This document shows, in pieces, positions 16,552 to 25,005 of a stretch of DNA of 42,881 nucleotides; within the stretch, counting starts at the first letter, position 1; each line of letters begins with the position of its first letter. The translations under genes were made by a program, and so were the position numbers. Where the stretch lies: NCBI RefSeq assembly GCF_000805335.1, contig NZ_KN708638.1, positions 5,567,948-5,610,828 of the forward strand, in the 5' to 3' direction. Source of the stretch: Streptomyces sp. CT34. Its GTDB lineage: Bacteria; Actinomycetota; Actinomycetes; Streptomycetales; Streptomycetaceae. The notes under the pieces are model-generated. The model worked only from the letters and a program-made list of their open reading frames with translations, was not told the origin of the DNA and searched no databases.

Positions 16552-19500
16552 ATGCGAGCAGCGGTGCGGAAGATGCGGCTTCGGGGCGGCGCGGGGAAGC
16601 CGGGATCACCGGCCGGTTCGGTCTCGGTACCGGGTACGACGGTTCCCGGCACGACGGGCGGTGGCGCGGACGGTACCCAACGGCGCCCGGCGCGGGTGCG
16701 CAACCGGCTCATGGGAGCGGTGGCCGTGGTCGCCGTCGCCGTCCTCGGAGCCGGCGCCCCGGGCCTGATGACCGTCGCCGACAACGCCGACACCAGCCAG
16801 CAACTGGTCGATCTGGCCGGGCTCGACGCGCACGCCATCACCCTGGCGCACGCCCTCGCCGACGAGCGCGACGCGATGACCGCGTACGTCGCCGCCGGAC
16901 GCACCGGCGGCAATCTCAGCGCGGCCCCCACCTCCTCCCAGCGCGCCCAGGTGGACCGGCAGATCGACGAACTCCGGTCCGACGCCCAGGGATCGGCCGG
17001 CACCACCGCGTTCGCCGCCGCCGACAAGCTCCTCAAGGAGCTGCCGCAGACCCGCCAGAAGGCGCTCGCCGGGACCGCCACCGCCGAGCAGGTCCACGAC
17101 GCCTACAGCCGGGTCGTCCAGGCGCTCGGCGCGATCAGCGACGACATCGCCCGCGGGCTGCCCGGCCGGGCCGACCCGGCGGACGCCGACACCCGCGCGC
17201 TGCCCGCCCTGGGCCGGGCCGCCGACCAGGCCGCCAGCACCCGCGCGCTGCTGATGGCCGGGCTCAAGGCGGGCGGTGCGCAGCCCCGGCTGACCGCCGC
17301 CGCCCAGGTCGCCCACATCCGCGAGCAGGGTGCGCTGGACGACTTCAACCAGGCCGCGAGCCAGGGCGGCCGGGACCGCTACCAGCGCACCGTCAACGGC
17401 CCCGACGTCGACAGCGCCGAGCGCTATCTGACCCAGCTGACCGGCCACCCCTATCTGGACCCCGCCGACATCGCGCTGAGCCGGAGCCGGGTGCAGGCCG
17501 CGCTCACCGCCCGGATCGGGCTGATGCGGGGCACCGAGTCCGCGATGGCCACCGCCGAAGTCCAGCGCCTGGGCGCGCTGCGCGACGACGACGTGAACCA
17601 GCTGGAGATCCGTATCGCGCTGGCCGGGGCCTGCCTGCTGCTGGCGGTCGGCGCCGGTGTCTGGGCCGCCCGCACGATGACCCAGCCGCTGGCCGCGCTG
17701 CGGCTCGGCGCCAAGCGGGGGGCCGCGGACCCCGCGCACGAGGAACCCATCGGCTACAAGGGCCGCAACGACGAGTTCGCCGCCGCCGTGCGGTCCGTCA
17801 ACGCGCTGCACGCGCAGGTCGCCGAGGCGGCCCGGCGCACCGCCGAACTGGACGGCGAGCGCAAGCGGCTGGTCGGCGGCCGGCAGCGGCTGGTGGCCGA
17901 GCGCGAGGTGCTCCAGGAGCAGGCGGAGACCCTCAAGGAGGAGATCGCCGAACTCCAGGAGCGGCTGGCCGCGCTGCGCACCGGCGTGCACGGCCGGTTC
18001 GTCAACCTCGCGCTGCGCACCCTCGGCCTGGTCGAGCGCCAGCTCGCGGTCATCGAGTCGTTGGAGGAGAGCGAGCAGGACCCGGAGCGGCTGGAAACCC
18101 TCTTCAAGCTGGACCACTTCGCCGCGCGGATGCGCCGCAACAGCGAGAACCTGCTGGTCCTGGCGGGCAACGAGCAGCACGGCGGCAACCACCCCGGGCC
18201 GGTCCCGCTGCTGGACGTGCTGCGCGCCGCGGTCAGCGAGATCGAGCGGTACGAGCGGGTGCGCATCGGGTCGCTGCCGCCGCACTCGCAGGTCGCCGGG
18301 TTCGCCGCCGACGACATCAGCCACCTGGTCGCCGAACTCCTGGAGAACGCCACCGCGTTCTCGCCGCCGGACGCCCATGTCGAGCTGTCCGGCTGGCTCC
18401 TGGAGAGCGGCGAGCTGATGCTCTCGGTCCAGGACGAGGGCATAGGGATGACCGCCGACCGGATGGCGGAGCTCAACGAGCGGCTCGCGCACGCCGGGGC
18501 CGCCGCGACCTCCGAGACCGTCGACCAGGCGCTGGGCCTGGGCCTGTACGTGGTGGTGCGGCTGGCCGCCCGGCACGGCGTACGGGTCCAGCTGCGCGCC
18601 CAGAAGGAGGGCGGGGTCGCCGCCGTCGTCGTGCTGCCCGGCTCGATCCTGCCGACCCGTCCGGCGCCCGGGACCACCGCCGCGCGCGGAACGGGCGGCA
18701 CCGCGTACGCCCCGAGCCTGCCGGGCTCGGTCGCGGAGGCGAACTCCAACGCCCTCCAGACGCGGCTGAACCGGCCGGACCTCACGCCCGTCGGGCCCTC
18801 GCCCGTCGAGCCGTCCGAGCCGGCGCCCGCCGAGGGGCTCGCGGTGCAGGAAGCGCCGCGGCCCGTTGCGCAGGACGCACCGCAGTCCGCACCGGTGCAA
18901 GCGCGCCAACCGGCCGCCGCCGAGGACCCGTTCGTGGCCGCGGCGGAGCGCGCCATCGACGCGGCCGGGCTCGGCACCCCGGCCGAGCCGGAGCCGGAGC
19001 CGGCCCGCCCGGCCGCCGCCGTACCGCCCGCCGCCGCGGAGACCGCTCCCGCAGCCGCCGGGCCCGAACCGAGCCCGTACGGACCGGAGTCGTCCGGCCC
19101 GTACGCCACGGCCGCGCCCGCGGGCCCCGGCGGCACCGGCGACGAGCACACCCGCACCGAGGACACCGCGTCCCCGGCCGACGGTGCCCCGGTACCCCGC
19201 AAGGGCCGCCACGCCGCCCCGGCGCCCGCCGCCCCGGCCGCGGCCACCCCGGATACGGCCACCGACCCCTACGCCATCGGCCCGGACCGGCACAGCCGTC
19301 CGGAGCCCGGCCCGGCGCCGACGGAGCAGAGCGCGGCCCCGGAGCAGGGCGCGGCCCCGGAGCAGGGCGCGGCCCCGGCGGCACCGGCTCCGGCACCGCG
19401 CCGGACCACCTCGACCGGGCTGCCCAAGCGCACGCCCAAGGTCGTCGCGCAGCAGCAGGCACCCGCCGCGCCGCGCAGGACCGGAACGTCCCATGCCGAG

Positions 19501-19668
19501 GCGCTGCGCCGCCGGCTCGGCGGATTCCAGCAGGGGGCGCGGGACGGCCGGCGCGATGTGGCGGCCGAGATCGCGGAACGTACAGCGGAGCAGACCATCC
19601 CTCAGACGGACACCGACGGAGCGGGGGCCCCGGGAGAACGCCACGTTGGCGAGGAGGCACGCGATTGA
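16552..19668 (+). CDS. Conservon sensor-like histidine kinase (CvnA type), nitrate/nitrite-sensing-like ectodomain
   Basis: The first gene of a conservon, 1038 residues. A membrane helix lies at about 53-75, followed by an extracytoplasmic helical domain of about 280 residues resembling nitrate/nitrite-sensing ectodomains, then a second helix at about 354-375. A HAMP-like segment and coiled coil follow, with a helical domain carrying LDHFAARMRR and an HATPase domain (N-box AELLENATAFSPP near 590-605, DEGIGM near 629, GLGLYVVVRLA near 661). From about residue 700 the chain is Pro/Ala-rich and probably disordered. It includes two exact 18-bp DNA repeats (19333-19368) giving EQGAAP units and ends in a basic GLPKRTPK region. 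There is no linked response regulator. CvnA proteins signal with the roadblock protein, DUF742 protein and GTPase encoded next. The start is uncertain (ATG 16552 or 16573). Confidence 0.9.
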   Translation: MRAAVRKMRLRGGAGKPGSPAGSVSVPGTTVPGTTGGGADGTQRRPARVRNRLMGAVAVVAVAVLGAGAPGLMTVADNADTSQQLVDLAGLDAHAITLAHALADERDAMTAYVAAGRTGGNLSAAPTSSQRAQVDRQIDELRSDAQGSAGTTAFAAADKLLKELPQTRQKALAGTATAEQVHDAYSRVVQALGAISDDIARGLPGRADPADADTRALPALGRAADQAASTRALLMAGLKAGGAQPRLTAAAQVAHIREQGALDDFNQAASQGGRDRYQRTVNGPDVDSAERYLTQLTGHPYLDPADIALSRSRVQAALTARIGLMRGTESAMATAEVQRLGALRDDDVNQLEIRIALAGACLLLAVGAGVWAARTMTQPLAALRLGAKRGAADPAHEEPIGYKGRNDEFAAAVRSVNALHAQVAEAARRTAELDGERKRLVGGRQRLVAEREVLQEQAETLKEEIAELQERLAALRTGVHGRFVNLALRTLGLVERQLAVIESLEESEQDPERLETLFKLDHFAARMRRNSENLLVLAGNEQHGGNHPGPVPLLDVLRAAVSEIERYERVRIGSLPPHSQVAGFAADDISHLVAELLENATAFSPPDAHVELSGWLLESGELMLSVQDEGIGMTADRMAELNERLAHAGAAATSETVDQALGLGLYVVVRLAARHGVRVQLRAQKEGGVAAVVVLPGSILPTRPAPGTTAARGTGGTAYAPSLPGSVAEANSNALQTRLNRPDLTPVGPSPVEPSEPAPAEGLAVQEAPRPVAQDAPQSAPVQARQPAAAEDPFVAAAERAIDAAGLGTPAEPEPEPARPAAAVPPAAAETAPAAAGPEPSPYGPESSGPYATAAPAGPGGTGDEHTRTEDTASPADGAPVPRKGRHAAPAPAAPAAATPDTATDPYAIGPDRHSRPEPGPAPTEQSAAPEQGAAPEQGAAPAAPAPAPRRTTSTGLPKRTPKVVAQQQAPAAPRRTGTSHAEALRRRLGGFQQGARDGRRDVAAEIAERTAEQTIPQTDTDGAGAPGERHVGEEARD

Positions 19669-20162
19669 AGGCGCAAGCGCCCACTGCGCACGGACAGGGC
19701 CTGAGCAGTCAGGCACGGAATCTGCACTGGCTGTTGACCGACCTGGTCGACGAGGTCCCCGGCATCCGCTCGGTGACGGTGGTCTCCTCCGACGGCCTGA
19801 TGCTGCTGTCCTCCGACCCCGGCAGGGCCACCGCCCCGAAGGCACGTCCGGGTGACAGCGACGGCCCCAAGGGCTCCAGCGCCGACCTGGCCACCATCGT
19901 GTCCGGCCTCGGCAGCCTCACCACCGGCGCGGCGAAGCTGATGGACGGCGGGGCCGTCAAGCAGACGATGGTCGCGATGGACGAGGGCAGCCTGTTCGTC
20001 ATGTCGATCAGCGACGGTTCGCTGCTCGGGGTGCACGCCGCCCCGGACTGCGAGATGAACGTCATCGCCTACCACATGGCACTGTTCGTCGGCCGGGCCG
20101 GCCACGTCCTGACCCCCGAACTCCGCACCGAACTGCGCAAGTCGATGGAGAACGCCCAGTGA
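19665..20162 (+). CDS. Roadblock/LC7-domain protein (CvnB type)
   Basis: The second conservon gene, 165 residues. The fold is that of the roadblock/LC7 family, which includes MglB-like partners of small GTPases: LHWLLTDLVDEVPGIRSVTVVSSDGLML, then a long helix and FVMSISDGSLLGVHAA. Its likely role is to bind the kinase and the GTPase at the membrane. The start is TTG at 19665, overlapping the kinase stop as TTGA, with a strong GAGGAGG 7 nt upstream. This start keeps the full domain and couples translation to the kinase. Confidence 0.93.
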   Translation: MKAQAPTAHGQGLSSQARNLHWLLTDLVDEVPGIRSVTVVSSDGLMLLSSDPGRATAPKARPGDSDGPKGSSADLATIVSGLGSLTTGAAKLMDGGAVKQTMVAMDEGSLFVMSISDGSLLGVHAAPDCEMNVIAYHMALFVGRAGHVLTPELRTELRKSMENAQ

Positions 20163-20239
20163 GCGAACGTAGCGAGCGAGCCGTCGTCAGCCGCATGCCG
20201 AGCGCGTGCGGGGCCGAGCGGAGCGGGGGATCGGCATGA
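20159..20239 (+). CDS. possible 26-codon micro-ORF linking cvnB- and cvnC-type genes
   Basis: The 73-nt gap between the roadblock and DUF742 genes can be read as an ORF of 26 codons. It begins GTG inside the roadblock stop (GTGA) and ends TGA inside the next start (ATGA). The product, MSERSERAVV onward, has no recognisable domain. Its DNA is rich in GAGCGNACG-type iterations that I know as a common Streptomyces intergenic sequence type, so it may be a spacer rather than a gene. Confidence 0.2.
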   Translation: MSERSERAVVSRMPSACGAERSGGSA

Positions 20240-20646
20240 GCAAGGCTCCCAAACTCCCGGTGCGCGGCGCGGACCGCAAACCCGCGCGGGTCCGCCCGTA
20301 CTCGCTCACCGGAGGCCGGACGCGGTTCGGCCATGTGCTGCTCGTCGAGACGTTCGTGGCCGCGCTGGACGCCCCCGAGGAGCGCCGCGAGCTCACCGCC
20401 TCGACGGGGGCCGGCTGGCTGGACCGGGTGATGCCGGAGATGCGGGCGATCGTCGAACTGTGCCGCCGGATGCGCTCGGTCGCGGAGATCTCCGCGCTGC
20501 TCAAGATGCCGCTGGGTGTGGTCCGCGTCCTGCTCAGCGACCTCGCCGACCAGGGAAAGATTCGCGTCTACGGCACCGGGCACGGCACCGGCCGGCCCGA
20601 CCGCGCGCTGCTCGAAAGGGTGCTGAGTGGACTTCACAGGCTCTGA
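20236..20646 (+). CDS. DUF742 protein (CvnC type)
   Basis: The third conservon gene, 136 residues. DUF742 features are clear: VRPYSLTGGRTR near the N-terminus and a C-terminal winged-helix-like half (RSVAEISALLKMPLGVVRVLLSDLADQGKIRV). It is a small soluble protein found with conservon GTPases. Its exact role is not established. The ATG at 20236 follows GGGGGA, and an upstream GTG at 20206 is less likely. Its 3' end overlaps the GTPase gene by 20 nt. Confidence 0.93.
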   Translation: MSKAPKLPVRGADRKPARVRPYSLTGGRTRFGHVLLVETFVAALDAPEERRELTASTGAGWLDRVMPEMRAIVELCRRMRSVAEISALLKMPLGVVRVLLSDLADQGKIRVYGTGHGTGRPDRALLERVLSGLHRL

Positions 20647-21301
20647 CACGATATCGGCCGGAACGAACTCGACCGCCGGTCCCGTGGGAGCGTCCGACCC
20701 GGCGGCCACCGCCGCCGAAGCCGGGCTGCAGAGCTGGCAGACGGACCGCTCGCGGGCGCCGGTCGCCACCAAGATCGTGGTGGCGGGCGGCTTCGGCGTC
20801 GGCAAGACCACCTTCGTCGGCTCGGTCTCGGAGATCACCCCGCTGCAGACCGAGGCGCTGATGACCCAGGCCAGCGCCGAGACGGACGACCTGTCCGCGA
20901 CCCCGGAGAAGACCACCACCACGGTCGCGATGGACTTCGGCCGGATCACCCTCGACCAGGACCTGGTGCTGTACCTGTTCGGCACGCCCGGCCAGCAGCG
21001 CTTCTGGTTCATGTGGGACGACCTGGTGCGCGGCGCGATCGGCGCGATCGTGATGGCGGACACCCGGCGGCTGGAGGACTGCTTCCCGGCGCTGGACTAC
21101 TTCGAGAGCTGTCAACTGCCGTACGTCGTCGCCGTCAACCACTTCGAGGGGACCGCGTCGTACGCGGTGGACGACGTCCGCGACGCGCTGACCGTGCCGC
21201 CCGGGGTGCCGATCGTCATCATGGACGCGCGGCGCCGGCCCACGGTGATCGAGTCGCTGCTCGCGCTGGTCGGCCACGCACTCGCGGCCACGCCCGAATA
21301 G
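20627..21301 (+). CDS. Conservon small GTPase (CvnD type)
   Basis: The fourth conservon gene, 224 residues. An Arf/Rab-like GTPase fold is shown by the P-loop GGFGVGKTTF, the threonine-rich switch I region KTTTTVAMDFG, and switch II LFGTPGQQRFWFMWDDL. The base-recognition motif reads AVNHFEG instead of NKxD, which is characteristic of this bacterial group. It is expected to work with the roadblock protein at the kinase. The GTG at 20627 has GAAAGGG 6 nt upstream. Confidence 0.95.
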   Translation: MDFTGSDTISAGTNSTAGPVGASDPAATAAEAGLQSWQTDRSRAPVATKIVVAGGFGVGKTTFVGSVSEITPLQTEALMTQASAETDDLSATPEKTTTTVAMDFGRITLDQDLVLYLFGTPGQQRFWFMWDDLVRGAIGAIVMADTRRLEDCFPALDYFESCQLPYVVAVNHFEGTASYAVDDVRDALTVPPGVPIVIMDARRRPTVIESLLALVGHALAATPE

Positions 21302-21365
21302 TCTGCCTGCCACCCCCGCCACCCCTCACCCCCGAACAGCAGCAGTAGCAGAGAAGAGCCCCGCC

Positions 21366-22619
21366 ATGCGGAAGATACTCATCGTCGGAGCCGGCCAGTC
21401 CGGTCTCCAACTCGCCCTCGGCCTCCAGTCCCAGGGCTACGAGGTCACCCTCATGTCCAACCGCACCGCCGACGAGATCCGCTCCGGCCGGGTCATGTCG
21501 ACGCAGTGCATGTTCCACACCGCCCTCCAGCACGAGCGCGACCTGGCGCTCAACTTCTGGGAGAGCCAGGCCCCGCGCATCGAGGGCCTGGGCGTCTCGG
21601 TCGCCGCCCCCGGCAGCCACGAAGCCCCCGGCGGCTCACAGCGCGCCATCGACTGGGTCGGCAGGCTCGACGGCTACGCCCAGTCCGTCGACCAGCGGGT
21701 CAAGATGGCCGGCTGGATGGAGACCTTCGCACAGCGCGGCGGCCAGCTGGTCATCCACGGCGCGGCCGTCTCCGACCTGGACTTCTTCGCGAGCCGCTAC
21801 GACCTGACGCTGGTCTCGGCCGGCAAGGGCGAGCTGGTGTCCATGTTCGGCCGGGACGCCGCCCGTTCGCCCTACGACGCCCCGCAGCGGGCGCTCGCGG
21901 TCTCCTATGTCCACGGCCTGGGCCCGCGCCCCGAGCACCCCGAGTTCGACGCGGTGCGCTGCAACCTCGTCCCCGGCGTCGGCGAGCTGTTCGTCATGCC
22001 GACCCTGACGACCTCGGGCCGCGCCGACATCCTCTTCTGGGAGGGCATCCCCGGCGGCCCGCTGGACGCCTTCCAGGGCATCAAGGACCCCGGCGAGCAC
22101 CTGGCGAAGACCCTGGAGCTGATGAAGACGTTCCTGCCCTGGGAGTACGCCCGCGCCACCGGGGTCGAACTGACCGACGCCAACGGCACGCTGGCCGGCC
22201 GCTACGCCCCGACCGTCCGCAACCCCATCGGCAGGCTGCCCTCCGGCGGCCTGGTGCTGGGCGTCGCGGACGTGGTGGTCGCCAACGACCCGATCACCGG
22301 TCAGGGCTCCAACTCGGCCGCCAAGTGCGCCGCGTCCTACCTCGCCTCCATCGTGGAGCGCGGCGAGGAGCCGTTCGACGCGGCCTGGATGCAGGAGACC
22401 TTCGACCGCTACTGGCACACCGCGCAGCACGTCACCAAGTGGACCAACGCGATGCTGGCCCCGCCGCCGGAGCACGTGCTGAACCTCATCGGCGCGGCCG
22501 GTCGGCTCCAGCCGGTCGCCGACCGGTTCGCCAACGGCTTCGACGACCCGTCCGACTTCGAGAACTTCTTCTTCGAGCCCGACAAGGCCGGCGCCTACCT
22601 CGCCTCGCTGACGGCCTGA
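21366..22619 (+). CDS. Styrene/indole monooxygenase StyA-like FAD-dependent oxygenase
   Basis: A flavoprotein monooxygenase of 417 residues. The N-terminal Rossmann motif is ILIVGAGQSGLQLALGL. The body resembles StyA-type two-component epoxidases (RSGRVMSTQCMFHTALQHERDL, DLTLVSAGKGEL, VVVANDPITGQGSNSAAKCA, HVTKWTNAML). StyA enzymes need a separate flavin reductase, and none is visible nearby. The gene starts 64 nt after the conservon GTPase, in the same direction and with no terminator between them, so it is probably in the conservon operon. Conservons often carry a P450 in this position. The ATG at 21366 is preceded by AGAGAAGAG. The substrate is unknown. Confidence 0.85.
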   Translation: MRKILIVGAGQSGLQLALGLQSQGYEVTLMSNRTADEIRSGRVMSTQCMFHTALQHERDLALNFWESQAPRIEGLGVSVAAPGSHEAPGGSQRAIDWVGRLDGYAQSVDQRVKMAGWMETFAQRGGQLVIHGAAVSDLDFFASRYDLTLVSAGKGELVSMFGRDAARSPYDAPQRALAVSYVHGLGPRPEHPEFDAVRCNLVPGVGELFVMPTLTTSGRADILFWEGIPGGPLDAFQGIKDPGEHLAKTLELMKTFLPWEYARATGVELTDANGTLAGRYAPTVRNPIGRLPSGGLVLGVADVVVANDPITGQGSNSAAKCAASYLASIVERGEEPFDAAWMQETFDRYWHTAQHVTKWTNAMLAPPPEHVLNLIGAAGRLQPVADRFANGFDDPSDFENFFFEPDKAGAYLASLTA

Positions 22620-22634
22620 CGCCGCGCGCCGCCT

Positions 22635-22669
22635 CCGGCCGGCGGACCCGGGGACGGTCCGCCGGCCGG
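22635..22669 (+). terminator. hairpin terminator at the conservon operon end
   Basis: A perfect 14-bp stem (22635-22648 with 22656-22669) with a 7-nt loop, followed by TTCTCC. It lies 15 nt after the monooxygenase stop codon. Confidence 0.88.
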
Positions 22670-22715
22670 TTCTCCTGCCGCTCAACCGCCTGTCCCGGGA
22701 ACGCTGGAGATTAGC

Positions 22716-22979
22716 TCAACTACCCCTCTTCCAAGGCCACTTGGGGCCACCGCGGGCGGTGCCCTCCGGGTCGTACTCGTACTTCCAGCCGCGCGGCAGG
22801 CCGAGCCGCCCCACCCGGCCGGGGACCCGGCGGTAGACGTGCAGCGTCGGCGGCCGGCCGTCGTCGTTCGGCACCGGGATCTCGTACGTCTTCGGCGGCT
22901 GGCCGGTCGGGCCGACCAGGACCGGGAGGACCCGGCCGTCCAGCGGCCCGCCGACAAAGAGGGTGTTCTCGCTTCGCAC
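22716..22979 (-). CDS. Small conserved-looking protein of unknown function
   Basis: 87 residues from a GTG start, beginning RSENTLFVGGPLDGRVLPV. The GGPLDG segment followed by a proline-rich stretch and a YEYDPEG end looks like a small beta-rich actinobacterial protein, but I recognise no family. There is no signal peptide or membrane segment. No clear ribosome site precedes the start. It converges on the StyA-like gene across the terminator. Confidence 0.6.
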   Translation of the reverse strand: MRSENTLFVGGPLDGRVLPVLVGPTGQPPKTYEIPVPNDDGRPPTLHVYRRVPGRVGRLGLPRGWKYEYDPEGTARGGPKWPWKRGS

Positions 22980-23063
22980 CGACCCAGTGTCACACCGAGG
23001 GGCTCCGGGCGGGGCGCTGGCCCGCCCGGGCGCGTCCACCGGCCGGTGTGATAAAGCCGCAGG

Positions 23064-23804
23064 TCACAGCAGGTGTCCTGCCTCGCTGACGAGGGGCAGG
23101 ACCCGGCGCGCCAGATCACCGGCCGGGCCCTGGGCGGTCTCCAGCCGCAGCGCCGCCGCCGTCACCCGCGCGGTCTGCGGGTCGCGGGCCGCGGTCGCCG
23201 TCAGCAGCGCGACGAAGTGGTCCACCAGCCAGTCGCGCAGCTCGTCGAGCGCCGGCTGCTTGTCCTCGTCGAGCCAGATCAGCGAGGCGGCCTCCACCGC
23301 GGTGATCCACATCCGGACGGTCATCCGCAGCCGCGGACCCGGCTCCGGCTCGCCCAGGTGCCGTAGGATCTGCCCGGCCGCGGCGCGCCGCACCTCGTCC
23401 ACGATCGCGGACGTCCGGGAGGTCTCCGCGACGCTGCCGCCCTGGAGGAGCGCGCTGAACCCGGCGTCGTGCTGGTCGACGAACGCCAGGTAGCGGTCCA
23501 GCGCATGGCCCAGCCGCTGGGTGAGCGGCCCGCTCTCCGGCTCCGCGAAGCACTGCTCCAGCTCGTCGGCCGCGCTGCGCAGCGCCGCTTCGTACAACTG
23601 CTGCTTGCCGCCCGGGAAGTAGCGGTAGACCAGCGGCCGGGAGACCTCGGCGGCGGTGGCGACATCGTCCAGCGAGACGTCCTCGGGCGCGCGCTGGGCG
23701 AACAGGCCGAGCGCCGCGGCCAGCAGCTGGCTGCGGCGCTGCTCCACGCTCAGCCTGCGGTAGGCGGGTCGGGGTACTGCTGGGGCGGTGCCGCTGCCGT
23801 TCAT
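23064..23804 (-). CDS. TetR-family transcriptional regulator
   Basis: A DNA-binding repressor-type protein of 246 residues. The N-terminal helix-turn-helix domain is typical: RRSQLLAAALGLFAQ, VSLDDVATAAEVSRPLVYRYF, GGKQQLYEAALRSAADEL. The C-terminal helical ligand domain is of ordinary length. The ATG at 23804 gives the usual short N-terminal tail, though no good ribosome site is visible. The gene lies 71 nt downstream of the AurF-like gene in the same direction, so it is the natural candidate to control the divergent AurF-like/ferritin-like promoter region. Confidence 0.92.
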   Translation of the reverse strand: MNGSGTAPAVPRPAYRRLSVEQRRSQLLAAALGLFAQRAPEDVSLDDVATAAEVSRPLVYRYFPGGKQQLYEAALRSAADELEQCFAEPESGPLTQRLGHALDRYLAFVDQHDAGFSALLQGGSVAETSRTSAIVDEVRRAAAGQILRHLGEPEPGPRLRMTVRMWITAVEAASLIWLDEDKQPALDELRDWLVDHFVALLTATAARDPQTARVTAAALRLETAQGPAGDLARRVLPLVSEAGHLL

Positions 23805-23875
23805 GAACAGCAGCGTAACCGCCGGGGGTTCCGGGCCGTACAGGTGCTCGGGACGTATCCGGGGCAATCGGGCTT

Positions 23876-24823
23876 TCACGCCAACAGGCCCGAGCTGCGC
23901 CACAGCCGGCGGCCGGGGCCGCGCAGCACGCCGATCTCGTCGAGGAAGTCGGTCAGCCGCCGGGCGCCGTTCTGCATCACCTCGCGGCGGTGGCCGCTGG
24001 CCCTGACCTGGGCGATCGCCGCGCGCCGGTCCAGACCGACGTTGGTGTAGACGTCCGGGTTGACGAAGGCGAGGGAGAAGACCCGGGCCGCCTCGCCGGA
24101 GCTGATCCGGGTCAACTCCCGTTCCCAGCGCGGCGCGGTGACCATCTGGCGGCGCAGCTCCTCGCGGGCGTAGCGGACGTGCCGGGCCTCCTCGACGACA
24201 TGGATCCGGGTCACCCCGCGCACCAGCGTCTGCACCCGCTCGTCCGGGAACGTCAGCCGCTGCATCCAGTCCAGTATCTCCTCGCCGAGCAGGGTGCAGG
24301 CGAACGAACCGGGCGTGGTGGAGACGGACTTGAGGATCCGGGCGAGGTTGTGGTTGAGCCGGGAGACCGGGTACGCCGGCGCGCCGCCCTTCTGGATCAT
24401 GCGGGCGAACATCTTGGAGTGCCGGCACTCGTCGGCTATCTCGGTGAGCGCGTAGCGGACATGGGCGCTGGTCACCGGCTTGTCGTAGATGTGTCGTACC
24501 AGCAGCTGCATCAGGATGATCTCGAACCAGATGCCCAGGGAGGCGAGCGAGGCGGCCTCGTGCCGGGAGAGGTCCCGCTGCTGCTCCGGCGACATCCGTT
24601 TCCACATCGGGGTGCCGTAGAGCGAGACCAGCTCCGGCGGCCAGAACCACTTGCCCTCTTCGAGGGGCGCGTCCCAGTCGAGTTCGGTGTCCGGATCGAA
24701 GGAGTGCCGGGCGGAGGAGTCGAGCAGGCGCTCGGCGACCTGCTCCCGGTCCTTCAGCAGCCCGAGGGCGTCCCGCAGGACTTCGGTATCCGTCAGGGTC
24801 ATTGCGGTGGGCGCGCTCGTCAT
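23876..24823 (-). CDS. AurF-like diiron oxygenase
   Basis: A ferritin-fold diiron protein of 315 residues resembling p-aminobenzoate N-oxygenase AurF. The seven metal ligands can be placed: E101, E132 and H135 (DECRH), E181 (GEEIL), H208, E212 and H215 (HVVEEARH). The last four reproduce the AurF spacing E-x26-H-x3-E-x2-H exactly. AurF-type enzymes oxidise amines, but proteins of this family in regulator-linked pairs may act on lipids or other substrates, so the substrate is open. The gene is divergent from another diiron protein and is followed by a TetR gene. Confidence 0.87.
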   Translation of the reverse strand: MTSAPTAMTLTDTEVLRDALGLLKDREQVAERLLDSSARHSFDPDTELDWDAPLEEGKWFWPPELVSLYGTPMWKRMSPEQQRDLSRHEAASLASLGIWFEIILMQLLVRHIYDKPVTSAHVRYALTEIADECRHSKMFARMIQKGGAPAYPVSRLNHNLARILKSVSTTPGSFACTLLGEEILDWMQRLTFPDERVQTLVRGVTRIHVVEEARHVRYAREELRRQMVTAPRWERELTRISSGEAARVFSLAFVNPDVYTNVGLDRRAAIAQVRASGHRREVMQNGARRLTDFLDEIGVLRGPGRRLWRSSGLLA

Positions 24824-24870
24824 GGCTCTGGCTACACCTCGCTCGTGGGTTACCCGCGGTCACATGCGGT

Positions 24871-24946
24871 CGCCTCTTATGAGACTGCTTGTCAGCAAGG
24901 ACGTCAATCCCTTCCGCACGACTTATTGACCCCCGAGTAAGAGGCG
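24871..24946. promoter_or_regulatory. divergent promoter region with paired inverted-repeat operator
   Basis: CGCCTCTTA (24871-24879) is repeated as its exact reverse complement TAAGAGGCG (24938-24946). The inner copy extends to a TetR-like partial palindrome, CTTATTGAC-CCCC-GAGTAAG. A TTGACC lies at 24926-24931 on the plus strand. On the minus strand a TTGACG lies 17 nt before TCTCAT, a possible promoter for the AurF-like gene. The symmetry suggests one regulator acting on both promoters, probably the nearby TetR protein. Confidence 0.5.
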
Positions 24947-25005
24947 TGTGAGCCTGCCAATCATCCGCCCATGAATGGCGTTCGGCGGGGTGGGAGGAGA
25001 CATCG

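Noticed and set aside
16606..19845. 1079-codon minus-strand frame
   Set aside because: Shadow of the conservon kinase gene, with composition of a frame-shifted GC-rich gene.
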